This document shows positions 24,931 to 35,075 of a DNA stretch of 64,000 nucleotides, one piece after another (within the stretch, counting starts at the first letter, position 1; each line of letters starts with the position of its first letter). Below the pieces are notes generated by a model, which ran no database searches, was not told the DNA's origin, and was given only the letters and a program-made list of their open reading frames with translations. Location of the stretch: NCBI GenBank assembly GCA_002221725.1, contig NJFT01000037.1:62001-126000 (forward strand), read 5' to 3'. The translations under genes were made by a program, and so were the position numbers. Source of the DNA: Scedosporium boydii. Taxonomy: Eukaryota; Ascomycota; Sordariomycetes; Microascales; Microascaceae.

Positions 24931-25259
24931 AGCAAATCAATCTTCGCGGCGTGATTCTTGAGATATATTGGTGTGACGAAGGAGCCTTTGTAACTTATCA
25001 CATTTAAATATTCTCACAATTGCAATCACCGTCAAGGGTGCATTCAAATTTGAACAATTTGAATGTTGCGTGTCTGGATGAGTCAGCGGCAGCATCTTCA
25101 TCACTTGGGCCGTTGTCACAACTCACCATCGTTGACCCCGATGACTCCGGACGGCGCTGGACTTAAACCAATACATCTTGATATCCATCGATTGACACAT
25201 CCATGGGTGTTTCGTAGATTACAACAGTTGGATTCATCTGAGAGCCAGCGTTTGGCTAT
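24931..25259. other. Divergent spacer
   Basis: 329 bases between the divergent DUF4202 gene and the broken gene at 25260. Presumed shared promoter; no distinct motif identified. Confidence 0.4.
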
Positions 25260-26154
25260 ATGAAGTCCGACTTTCCAATGCACCTGACACGCCTCTTCCT
25301 CAAACCGTCTCTCTCTCCATGCCTCCTCCCTAAACTGTTCACGCGACAGCTGTCCGCGTGTTGGCGTCAAAGCAACTATGTCCAGCCGCTCTGGCTCGCG
25401 CGGGGCCGCTTCTGCCGGGGCCCAGTCGCACCAGCATCTCGACGTTTCTCTACATCGTCTCATTTCCGAGACGAAATAGACAGCTGGAGAAGCAAATATC
25501 CTTCAGGCCTGGATACGCTGAGGGAGTGGAACCCTCCCATATGGGGCTAGGTTATATACCGCTACACCTACGCCGACGACCATGGATGGGCCCGCTTTAA
25601 ACAAATCATGAACGAACTTGTCCTCGAAAACCTGGCGGAGGAAGGGGGTCCGGAGCTTGCCGAAACTTTCGACGTAACCTTCGTGGAAGACCGGCAAAAT
25701 CTTGATGGCGCGTCTACGGGCCAGGTCCGGCAACGCTTCTCGGAATGGCGAGAAAGTGCGTGGAAAATCGAGCAAAACTCCGACGAGGAACGACCCCGTC
25801 CCGGGTGCCTTGACCCGCGGTATGACTTTTGTATTCACGTCGACGAGGAGGCATTGCGGAGCATAGTGTACGACGATGATCCGCGCGATATAATGGGCTT
25901 ATCCTGGGTCAATTTCATCTTCGCAGATTGGAGATTTTTATATGTCCGAGGAGGCCATGCGCGAATACTATGAGTCCGACGCCTCTGAGGGCGAAGACTT
26001 TGAGCCCATCGAAGGCTGTAAAGAGGAGAATGTTGGCTCGATGAGGGTACAGCTGCGGGATGTCGTTAGCCCCGAGTTTTACATGGCAATTTCGAATGTT
26101 CCCGAATCTTGGTACACACCTTATGCGCGGCCTCCCGATGTACTGTTCTTCTAA
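25260..26154 (+). pseudogene. Broken copy of a conserved fungal protein (WGxVIYR family): in-frame TAG plus +1 shift
   Basis: Frame 3 is open from an ATG at 25260 to EWNPPIWG, is stopped by TAG at 25548-25550, then continues in the same frame with VIYRYTYADDHGWARF up to FADWRF near 25937. After that the conserved protein continues only in another frame (from about 25942: MSEEAMREYYESDASEGEDF) to the stop at 26152-26154. Homologues I recall from Pezizomycotina have W-G-(F/Y)-x-I-Y-R with no gap, a central DxxR/VRxxFxxW region, an EIEGC-like motif and a terminal WYxxYxRPP motif. All are present here (FEPIEGC, SWYTPYARPPDV), so the gene is otherwise full length. A one-base excess in the T5 run at 25935-25939 would explain the shift. 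The first 80 residues contain RRFSTSS, like a mitochondrial presequence. Two lesions favour a pseudogene; two assembly errors are the alternative. Confidence 0.75.
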
Positions 26155-26254
26155 TATCATGTGTACTACTTGACAACTAATAATTCCTGACTCTCTGGTC
26201 TCCAATTACTCTCCTTTGCCTCTTCCTCCCTACCTTTCTGTTTCCAGTTTCTCT

Positions 26255-26407
26255 CTAGACTTCCCAAGGGTATTTCATATCAGGGATATGTCTCTCAATC
26301 TCTTCTAACTCCTTGAGTACACTTTCGCGGAAAGGTGTATTTGTAGCCCTGAACTGGTTACGGGTATAAGCAATCTCTGTAACATATTCGCGGGCAAACT
26401 CGGAAAC
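26255..26407 (-). other. Orphan terminal-exon-like piece
   Basis: On the minus strand an acceptor (TTTTCACAG) precedes 50 codons beginning VSEFAREYVTEIAYTRNQF and ending DMKYPWEV before a stop. It looks like a genuine last exon by composition and splice signal, but no upstream exon can be joined convincingly because the LysM exon lies antisense just upstream. Family not recognised. Confidence 0.3.
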
Positions 26408-26492
26408 CTGTGAAAAGTAGTACGGATCTATACAGCTTATTATCAGAAACACGGCACTCTGAAATACTATTCCATACTGTAATAGTCTACAG

Positions 26493-26700
26493 TGGCAGCC
26501 GCGGCGTCTGCATCAGATCCAACGACGACTCCCACCAGCAGCACGCCGTCGTCGAAGACATCTTCAACGTCTTCGATGGCACCGACTCAGACGGGCCTCG
26601 TCCAGGGCTGTACTCGGTTCTACACGGCGCAGGCCGGCGATGGGTGCTGGGCCATTGCGAATGAATTCGGCATCACGCTTCAGCAGACTGGAGCCCCGCT
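26493..26700 (+). pseudogene. LysM-domain exon remnant, frameshifted
   Basis: An exon-like piece bounded by an acceptor (GTCTACAG, ending 26492) and a GTAAGT donor (26702). It encodes a Ser/Thr/Pro-rich linker and then a LysM motif: CTRFYTAQAGDGCWAIANEF followed by GITLQQ. LysM modules bind chitin-type oligosaccharides and normally continue F-x-x-W-N-P-A. Here LQQ is followed in frame by TGAPL, while W-S-P-A is readable only in another frame at the exon end. That fits loss of about 7 bases. No signal peptide, start codon or second LysM exon is visible upstream, so this is a decayed fragment of a LysM effector or a LysM-chitinase gene. Confidence 0.6.
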
Positions 26701-26890
26701 GGTAAGTGCGTAGAGGAGAAAAAAGCCCTCCCAACCACCCGTGCTGTTGAGGTTCCCAGCACGCGCAGTCCCTCTTCGAGTTCGTTTCTAATATGTTGGT
26801 GTAGTTGGCTTTAATTGCGAAGGGCTCTGGCTCGGGTACGCATATTGCGTAGCTGTAGGCACATAAAATGTCAAGAGCAGATATTGGGGC

Positions 26891-27118
26891 TCAACTGTGG
26901 TTGAGCAGGAAGTGAGTGGTTGCATTTGCGTGCAGCATCTGTTCAATCCATGTTTCCTTTCTTGAGTTCCATTGGCGCCCGATCTCCATGTCATGCATAA
27001 ACGGTAGTTCTATGCGTATGTAGCACAGACCAGAGGCCTTCGGGTCTTGGCAAACAATTTTAGTCCTCAATGGAACTGTCGATTGCTCATTGCTCAATAT
27101 TCTATCACCCCCCATCAT
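26891..27118 (-). other. Orphan coding-like fragment, minus strand
   Basis: Seventy-five codons on the minus strand from an ATG at 27118. The stretch CQDPKASGLCYIRIELPF then MHDMEIGRQWN and WIEQMLHANATTH reads like a folded domain, with paired cysteines and an N-glycosylation sequon. It cannot be joined to the 26255-26407 piece with clear splice sites. Family not recognised; possibly part of the same decayed locus as the LysM remnant. Confidence 0.3.
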
Positions 27119-28816
27119 AGAAGTGGACGGCCAAGACTACACTTGGTCCAAGCCTTCCAATTTTGTCACCCGCCCGGGTTCCCGCTCACTTGATATTCCC
27201 GTTTCCTCGGAATGTTTCAATCCTGTTTCCGCCATTGGCGTCTAAGAATTAGAGACTTTAAAAGAATAAGATCCAGCGACGTCCATGGTGAGGACGCTTT
27301 GGAGCAGGTTGATAGCGGTCTATGATTAGAGGTGGCTGGTATCTGGAGATGCCAGATCAAATGTCTATTCCACTGAATGGAATTCCAGAGATTCAATGAT
27401 TTCTGGAGAGCTGGGTGGGCTGCTCAAGGTGGTAAAATCACTGAGGAACCCGACGATATCATCCCCTCGACAGCACCAGCTGGAAAAGTACAACCTTCTC
27501 CGGATTCGTCGAGAGACAAGTCTGGAGTCCATTCTCCGGAGTAACACTGACTTTGACTTGGTATTTGAATGGGATGGTCGAGGATGGTCGGGCCCGAGCA
27601 CTGAGGAGATCACTTACATCAAGTTATTTAACAATGCTTCGTTGTTAGTCACTTTGGGGTAACCTGATGTATTCCCAGGATGGATCTCTCCTTCCTGAGT
27701 AACAGCGGTGGAAGTTGCAGCGTCGTGCTGCTTCCTTTAGACCTCTACATTTATTTCGGGGTAGGAACCCCTCACGGGAGGACATGACATGTGCGGCACT
27801 CGATACTCGAAGGATTTCCCTATTCCTTTATTCGCGTTGAATGGTCCTTCCTGCTTTGTCCTCAATGAGTCTCAGCCACGCCTTCTCCAAAAATAGAAGC
27901 GCCTACCCGCTTCAACTTGCCACACGCGACGCGTTTACTTCGTACATATTTGATCCCACCCTGCCTCGTTTCCTCGTTTTCGATCCTCACCATCGCACAA
28001 TTCGATCTTTGTGTTTCAAATACTCCCTCCTGCACACCACTCACCACGTGGCATTGATCGAAACCTCCGATCTTCCCTGATCTTTCAACAAACCTCGACT
28101 CAACGTATAATTGGGCTACGGTTAATGTTTCTGGGCTATTCGGTCTGCGCATATCACACGACCGCTCCCTTGTCGGAGCCCAAAGCTCTTCCGTGCCCAG
28201 GTCGGATTTTTGTTGAGGACGACTCACTTCACTGGCCCCCAGCGCGCCTTCCCGCTCTTCGGGCCATCCCAATCGAGTCATTCCAACGTTCAATCTTGGT
28301 CACGCCCTCTCCACATTCTCTCATTCTCTCATCCTCGACAATCGCGGAAAGAGGAACAATAGCCATTGAGCTATTGTGATAGGATTCGATCTCCGTTTGT
28401 AAATGATTCAGTCTTCGCGGAGTTTGAGCCTGAGCCGCTCTTCTAATATAAAAGCAGTCACTGTAACCGCCCTCTTCGACAATTCAACATCCACACGGTT
28501 GTGCGTTAATCTCTCTCCGAAGAACCCAGCCACACCCTTCTCCCCACGATAGATTAACCCGCGGGCTACTGAAAGAAGCCGCACATACACGCCGTCTCGT
28601 AAGTCTACCAACGATCGAGGTCTCTTCCCCCCCTGTGACCCCCCCCCCCCCCCCCCCAACGGTGTCACACAAGCAATAATCCTGTAGCATATCCCCATCG
28701 TTTTACCACCTTGTATACTGACGATCTAGAATAGGACACCCGGGACGCTAGTCATTCTATACTGGGAGTGTCTGTGCCTTCTGAGGTACCGCGGGTGCGA
28801 ACCTTGAGCTTATTTT
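27119..28816. other. Intergenic stretch with no supportable gene
   Basis: About 1.7 kb. Open frames of 80-143 codons (27396-27662 plus, 27862-28293 minus) lack recognisable domains. It contains a C19 run at 28639-28657 and one TACTTCGTA motif at 27936-27944. It probably includes the promoter and leader of the SANT-like gene. Confidence 0.45.
28639..28657. repeat. C19 homopolymer
   Basis: Nineteen consecutive C bases about 160 bp upstream of the SANT-like gene start, with further C runs beside it (28626-28633). On the minus strand this is a G-tract; alone it cannot form an intramolecular G-quadruplex with separate loops, but the neighbouring runs could contribute. Confidence 0.9.
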
Positions 28817-29977
28817 ATGCGCATAACCCTCTTGGAACGTGAAATCATGGCGCCTCACACACCGTTTGTTGTGAAGTCCTATCCCCGGAGTCGGGCTTCG
28901 GAATCTCAGATCTCTGGATCCACAAAGGTTGTATTTTCTTTTCGCCACAAGGTGAACAACCAGGAGTATAAGGGTACAATGGTGAAGAACTTTCCTGGAG
29001 GCCATCGTTTCCGTACACTGTCATTCAATGGCCGACTGCCCCACCCTGACTCCTCGTCGAGCGACACCAGATCTCGCGAAGACGACGATGAGGGGCATGG
29101 AGACAGCAGAGACAGCGATGAGACTTTTGATCAACGTTTTGACTTTGATTCTTCCGTTGTCTCCTCAACCGTAGAATCAAGGGAGACAGGAGAGCAGGAG
29201 ACTTCCGGCAATGAAGACTCTTCCGAATCCATTGCTGCTTCTCCCGGAAGCAGCCCTCATGCCAACGACCACCATCGATCCACATCGGAGTCGGCATCAT
29301 TTTCTGGTTCCGCAGACAGTGAAGGCGGATACTCGAGCGAACGCAAGGACCGCTCGGTATCTTCTGGTGCTGGCACCGCTGATTGTCCCCGTGACAGCTT
29401 GAGGGGCTCGCGAGGCCACGGACGCAAAAAGGCCTAGAGTGCCTGGACTGAGTCCCAGGACGCACTCCTCATGAGCTTGAAAGAAGATGGTGAGACCTGG
29501 TCGTTTATCGCCGAGGTCCTGGGAACCGGAAAGAGACGGGCCCAGCGGCGTTTCAAGAAGCTCATGGGGAGGCTCAAGTCTACCGCCACCCAATCTCAGA
29601 AAAAGAATTACCACTCGAAGAGATCGCAGGATGAAGAGTCTGACGTGGGTCGGCAACTGTACGTCGAGAGTCAGATCAAGGAGAATTTGTATCCTCCATA
29701 CCTGGGAAGCCACGACACAAAGCGAGATTGTGAGGTCCTCGCGTCCATGGACAGTAAGATGAAGCGAGGAAAGTGGCTAGAGATGCAAGCAAACTTCTTC
29801 AATGCTACCGGACAGATGCTCCCACTGAGTATCTTCCGCGATAGATGCGAAGCTGCCGAGGCTGAGCAATACGCCGTCGTGCGAGACGACAAGATTTCAA
29901 CCTGGATGGCTGGACTGGACCAGCATAAACAACTTGACCCCTTCGAACCTTCTGACCGCGGCACGATTTTATCCTGA
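28817..29977 (+). CDS. SANT/Myb-like DNA-binding protein, probable 81-nt intron containing a TAG
   Basis: The frame from ATG 28817 (or 28847, MAPHTPF) runs to a TAG at 29435-29437 and continues in the same frame to TGA 29975-29977. The most economical model removes an intron at 29357-29437: donor GTATCT, lariat-like CGCTGATT, acceptor CCTAG, 81 nt, phase 0. That leaves 359 residues. Immediately after it lies a SANT/Myb-like helix-turn-helix, WTESQDALLMSLKEDGETW then FIAEVLGTGKRRAQRRFKKL, which suggests DNA or chromatin binding in the nucleus. The N-terminal half is acidic and Ser-rich, disordered. The C-terminus holds a conserved helical block, KWLEMQANFFNATGQMLPL. The alternative is that the intron is not real and TAG is a nonsense mutation (CAG to TAG would restore Gln). 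Confidence 0.68.
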
Positions 29978-31145
29978 TTTTCTTTAACTTGGTGTCTCGT
30001 TCGAGGAAAGAAACATAGAAATGGTGGCGACACGACAAACAAACACACTATCATTCAAGACGATGAGCGATGAGGGGTGCGATAGACGACGGCGGAGAAC
30101 TGGGTTGACACGGCGATCTGGTCCATTGATCTTTTTTTTCGATAAGAGCGAGAACCTTTGGCGGGCAGATCTCAACGGCATCACGGATCCATCCTTTTTC
30201 TTTTCTTTTTCCTGTTCTCGAAAGTTGGCATAAGATGGTGCATCTCGAGAACGGGAGAACAAAATAAGGGGAGAGTGTAAGATGATGGGTGGGCATTTCT
30301 TAGACGGCGACTTGTGTCCTCCCACGAGGTTTCGTTTTTCTCAAATTTTCCCTGTTTGTTTTCTTTATACGTTATTTTTTCACTGAAATTGTTCTTTCTT
30401 TCTTTTTCTTTTCTTCCCCTTTCTTCCCCAAGAGCATCGCATCTTCTCGGCACCATACAGCATAGACTTAGATCAAGATCGGACGGAACAGGTGTGTTTA
30501 GACGGTAGACAGAGAGAGACCAAGCCTTCGAGGGTGAACAGTTATTATTGACAGTTTGACAACTCGCTGTATCAGCTGGCGAGCAAGCATATTATTTCTG
30601 CTCCTTCTCTCGGAGATAGGCATCATACATCAATTCAATCGAGGCGCTATTTAACATTCAAGTTCTTTTTTCTTTCGTGTGTTCCTCTCGCGTAGCATTG
30701 GTGATAATATACAAACTCCTAGTACATAAAAGTTACCCATGCTGCAATCTTACAACAGATGTCGGAATTGGAAAAAGAATGGGACACATCGAAGACGTCG
30801 AGAGTTGCATTAGCCATGGACCTAAGAACAATCTTGAAGCGAAGCTAGGTGAGGATGAACAACGTTCGCTTGAGAAAATAGAACGCAGACATGAAGATCC
30901 AAGCTCAATAAACCAAAGGTGACGGACGTCCTTCGATACAGGAACAAGTTTGGGTATCAACATAGAACGAGAAGATTGAAAAGCCTTCCGCAAGAAAATG
31001 AAAAGGGATAGAAAAACGAGAAACACCAATAAATAGTCTATACGACATTTGGTCCTGAAAGTATTAAAAAAAAGAACATTCCCCTTTCCTTTCAAACTTT
31101 TTTGTACAAAATCCTGTTTGCGAATACAAGTACAAAAGCCAACGC
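29978..31145. other. 3' flank of the SANT-like gene, T/A-rich
   Basis: About 1.2 kb. Bases 30300-30420 are strongly pyrimidine-rich on the plus strand and several short A or T runs occur. Open frames are short on both strands. No gene supported. Confidence 0.45.
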
Positions 31146-31322
31146 TCACTTGATGTCTGCAACAAGTTTCTTCCACTGGTCCTGCTCCGGTTCTATGTGT
31201 GTGAAAAGGACCTCGTTGCGCCGTGCAGTATGCTCAATGTAAAACAGAAAAGAAAAAGATAATAGATCCCAACTGCTCAAATACTTTGTGGGAAAGTTAG
31301 ATGTGAATATATACGGAATCAT
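31146..31322 (-). CDS. Possible 58-codon small protein
   Basis: An uninterrupted frame from ATG 31322 to TGA 31148-31146. The N-terminal half is hydrophobic and aromatic (YLSSWDLLSFSFLFYIEH) and the C-terminal half is charged with a protein-like end (THIEPEQDQWKKLVADIK). It lies downstream of the 14-3-3-like gene on the same strand. It may be a real small protein, the last exon of something unrecognised, or chance. No homology can be claimed. Confidence 0.2.
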   Translation of the reverse strand: MIPYIFTSNFPTKYLSSWDLLSFSFLFYIEHTARRNEVLFTHIEPEQDQWKKLVADIK

Positions 31323-31565
31323 GGTTGCTTAGTCGACTCCGGCTCAAAATTAAGGTGATCCAGGCGGGGAGATGCTAGGGCCGCAGCAGATAGTGATGTG
31401 ATGTTATGCGGTTTACGCTGTCGCGGAGTATTGTATTAATGGGCGAAAGCCACTGTCGGTACGGAGTTGTCGAAACTGGATATAAGTGCGGAATCCACCA
31501 AACCCTTGAAACCCCTTGGCGCTCGAACGGGTGATAGAAATTACCGGCTAAGGGCGATGGAAGCG

Positions 31566-32483
31566 TCATATGGGATTCTCCATTCCGGGAGGTGGTCCTG
31601 CTGGCGTCGGGGTTTGTCGATTACTAGGCGTGTTACTCGCTCCCAAGCCCCTCTTCATCATCTTTCCGAGGACGGTAACAAGCTCGCATGCATCGGCGAA
31701 CATATCGTCATCCATCCCTTCCTGGGCATCATACACTTCGGCAATCGTCTTCTTCGCTAGGGCCCGGCTTGCCTCGGGGTCGTGGACGCATTCGTACAGG
31801 AAAGCAGCGTATTCCGTCTTGACAGATAATCGGAGTGAATGAGATCCCCATAATAACTCCTCCGCGAGGACAACGGCTTCTTTGAATGACTTGTGCGCCA
31901 CTGGGAGATAATCCGTGGCAGGGATGAGAAAAGAGGCGGGTGATTCCGCCGCAAAACCAGGTGGGGGACCGACAGGGCCGCCTTCCATGGGATGAGTTGG
32001 CTGTATCGAAGAGTTAAGAGACTCCAGATCGTCGTCCCGGGCTATTCCCTTGCCCTTATAGATTCTTGGTGGCGTCGCAAGGCCAGCGGCAGCTCCGGCA
32101 AGGATTTCTGGGGTGGAAATGGCGAGGTCGGAAACTGGTGGGCTGTTGTGAAACAAGACGAAGATGTGGTAGAATGAGGCGCGGAGCTTGTACGCGAGCA
32201 CTTTGAGTTCAACCACTCCATGACCAACACTGGGTATCACATATTGATCGAGCATTTTGAGGCCTTCCCTTGATAGCCAAATAATATGGAGAACAAGCTT
32301 GAGGAACTCTGGTGTCTGTTCCGCCTGGTGTCGGCGTTGCTTCTTTGCGGTGACAAGTTGGTCAGCTAGATTAAGAGAAAGACCGAGGATCTTGAAGAGG
32401 ATGGAGGCTAATAACGGGTTGCTTGGCTCGACCATCTTAGCCAGTTTGCCCAGAAATTTCTGGTCAACCTCGGAGGAAGCCAT
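31566..32483 (-). CDS. 14-3-3-related protein
   Basis: A single exon of 305 residues from ATG 32483 (MASSEVDQKFLGKLAKMVE); the frame extends 24 bases further only through a GTG. An all-helical N-terminal half includes PSVGHGVVELKVLAYKLRAS then FYHIFVLFHNSPP. A Pro/Gly-rich linker follows, then LRLSVKTEYAAFLYECVHDP and RALAKKTIAEVYDAQEGMDD. These segments correspond to helices C-D and F-H of 14-3-3 proteins, which bind phosphoserine/threonine peptides. The protein is the divergent fungal form rather than the canonical Bmh1 type, and the Arg/Tyr phosphopeptide pocket is not clearly conserved, so phosphopeptide binding is uncertain. The C-terminus is Pro-rich (TPAGPPPGMENPI). There are no targeting signals. 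Confidence 0.75.
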   Translation of the reverse strand: MASSEVDQKFLGKLAKMVEPSNPLLASILFKILGLSLNLADQLVTAKKQRRHQAEQTPEFLKLVLHIIWLSREGLKMLDQYVIPSVGHGVVELKVLAYKLRASFYHIFVLFHNSPPVSDLAISTPEILAGAAAGLATPPRIYKGKGIARDDDLESLNSSIQPTHPMEGGPVGPPPGFAAESPASFLIPATDYLPVAHKSFKEAVVLAEELLWGSHSLRLSVKTEYAAFLYECVHDPEASRALAKKTIAEVYDAQEGMDDDMFADACELVTVLGKMMKRGLGASNTPSNRQTPTPAGPPPGMENPI

Positions 32484-34023
32484 TCGTCCTGAATCGGACC
32501 CGCCCACGGTCGTCTGGTCAAAGGATCGTTGGATGGTGTGGTGAATAATAGGTGCTAGTTAGGTGATGGCAAGTGTTAGGGGGAACGAGCAAAGCGAGCC
32601 TAGATTTCGGAGAGGAAGCGGACAAGCAACGGGTCAATGATGTTTGGGGACAGCTAGCTGCGGAGTCTCAAGGGATCACTGTCGAAGCTGGTAAAGAGTC
32701 GGGCAGAAATATCGGACTGGTCAGGGGCCGGGCTACTGAAGAGGCCAAAGGCGTAACGTATGGGGCGCAGTAAGCTCCTGGTGGCGGCGTCCGTAGCAAG
32801 TAAGGCGTCAATTGAGAAGGTGAGGATGTCGACAATAAGTATAGGTGAGATTGGGGGTGAATATGAATAACCTCACACGTAGCATGTCGACGTGTCCAAT
32901 GTCAGGGAGGTGGTGATTACACGAAGCTCAACAGAGGGCGGCCTTTGTTTACACGGCCACGGTCACGGCCACGGCCACCTGATGGGTACAAAAATTCCGA
33001 CAACTAGGAGAGCAGTCCTCAGCGGCCGGGGAAACCGAGGCCAGGTCTGGGGTCAAGGAGGGGATAATGTCGGATTGGCCTGGTCAAATAACGGGACCTG
33101 ACGCGTGCGAGTCGGAGCGGATGAATAGTTTCCAGAATTGGGCAGAAAGAGCGAAGCGAGCGCCCTGAACACGAACGTCAAGAGATAGGTGCCAGGACTC
33201 TGAGATTGGGTGGCAAGGCCGGCGATGCGGGTTGGGCTTTGTGTGAGAGGTCCAGATGGGAGTTGATAGTGCCAATCAATGAGCTCGATCAAGGCATTGG
33301 GAGGAGAGCTCGGTGAAGGTGAGCAAGAGAGGCTTCCACACAAAGGAGATCACGGATTGCCAACCAAGAGCGTCCAACGACAGCTCGGCTCACCCATGAA
33401 CAAGTCGGTTTCCCCGGGTTCCTACCAACGGTGTCGGGAAAAGAGGCTGGGGCGAAAAGTGAGGCCTTGCTGAGATCAATTGACGCGACGCACGATGAGA
33501 TGCGGCCAATTGGGAAGGCGAGTTGTCTCCGAGTGGCCTTCTGAGGGCTAGGGCTGAGAGTTTGGGGGGCTCGGCGAGCAAAAGTAGGAGTCCTGGGGGA
33601 AGCGAGGACACGGAGGCAGTTCACGTTCAGGGGGCAGCCAATGCAGCCCTCGTCATGGAATGAGCGGTGGGCCTCAAGAACGAGCAAGCCCTCGCAGACG
33701 ATGGAATCGAAAGAAACGAACGCGATGCGCTCTAACCCGCAATCAGGACTCCGAGAGACACGAAAGCGTAACACCCAAACGAGTGACGGGCGAAGGTTAA
33801 GCTTCGATGTTCAATTGGGGGTTCAAGACTTCGAGACGTTGGAAAGCAAGAAGGCACGGTGGATGGCGGACGGTGCGGTGCACCTGCACGATGAGTTGTT
33901 CAATTGCGTCGTGGAAAGAGCAAAGTGAGTCTTGTCAAATAAGAGAAGGGGAAGGAATTACTGGATGTGTTTGCGCTGAGGGTGGTGGGAGACGGAGTGT
34001 GAGCAGCCATCAGGGGGGTGTGT

Positions 34024-35075
34024 GTACGAAGTACTGAGGAAAAACATTGGGAAAAGAGCAAGTGTGTGCCAGGACGAAGTAGGAAGTAGGAACGGACTTG
34101 ATAGATGTTGCTCCCGCAAAGTACTCATGCTAGGCTAATGTATAGTCTTGTAACATTCATTCATAAAATCAATACTGGACAAAATTATTATGTACCAGCA
34201 TTAAAGTATAATTGCAACCACTGCAGCTGGTCCATTACCCACCTCTACCATCACCTCCACACCCAGGAAAAGAAAGTACGAAGTACTTTAAACATCAAAT
34301 CTCGGTAGACACGTCACTGTGACGGAGACACAATTGTAAATTAGGTGGACTCTTGCGGAGCTTAGGAAGGTGCCGGCGAGCGGGAATCGGGAGGGAGCTT
34401 AAAAAGCGATGAAAATGATGAGTGCATTTGTTCATCGCGAGACAAGGATAAGAATGGCTTCGAAGAAACGAGATTAGTATAATAGCAAGTTCTCTCCCTT
34501 GAATGAGTGGAATGAAGGGCACCACCACAAACAAAGTAGACGTAGACCTAAAAAGCAAAATTACATCCACAAGAACAAGTACTATTCATCAATAGTAGTT
34601 CCTGGCGTCGAAGGGTAACCCGAACCGGGATCAATTGATGCTCAGCGCGGGATGACCTCAATAACCTTACTTCGGAGGGAGCAGGAGCAATACGAAGGAG
34701 GTAATTTTGGGGGAATGGTGGAATCATACTTTGTAGGAGTCTCTACTTCGTACTTGTAGTCTGGTAAGCCTCGGCAGTCTTGAACATGGAGAAATGAATT
34801 TTCATAACTTCATAGGCACCGCTCTCTGCTCCCATCATGATCATTCATCCAGGATCACGCCTGTTCCATGCAATGTGCGATGGGGGCAGCTACGACGTAT
34901 GCGTACGAAGTATGTACAATCCCTACTGCGTACGCATAGGTCTAAATCTTCCGCGATTGGAATCGCATTCCCATCAGATTTGATATCTTCTACCCCTTGT
35001 CGCCAACGCGTGCAGTGCGCCGCAAATGCCGCAGCGCAGGATATTCTAATACCGGTGATTGAATGTACTTCGTAC
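34024..35075. repeat. Cluster of palindromic GTACTTCGTAC-type motifs
   Basis: Five exact 9-mers TACTTCGTA or its complement TACGAAGTA at 34025, 34277, 34744, 34904 and 35066, three of them embedded in the 11-mer GTAC-TTC/GAA-GTAC. All lie in non-coding sequence. Confidence 0.75.
34898..34938. repeat. Perfect 10-bp inverted repeat with 21-nt spacer
   Basis: TATGCGTACG at 34898-34907 is the exact reverse complement of CGTACGCATA at 34929-34938. The left arm overlaps one TACGAAGTA motif. It could fold as a hairpin or be a dimeric binding site; no element body is seen. Confidence 0.8.

Noticed and set aside
25378..25550. Intron that would remove the TAG in the broken gene
   Set aside because: The acceptor-like CTAG is present, but EWNPPIWG directly before it is the conserved run that continues into VIYR, so an intron would delete conserved residues.
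27862..28293. 143-codon minus-strand ORF
   Set aside because: No domain or splice partner; the opposite strand is equally open (27841-28080).
33289..33774. 161-codon minus-strand ORF upstream of the 14-3-3-like gene
   Set aside because: Low-complexity, basic and Ser/Pro-rich; probably 5' leader sequence, with a competing plus-strand frame.
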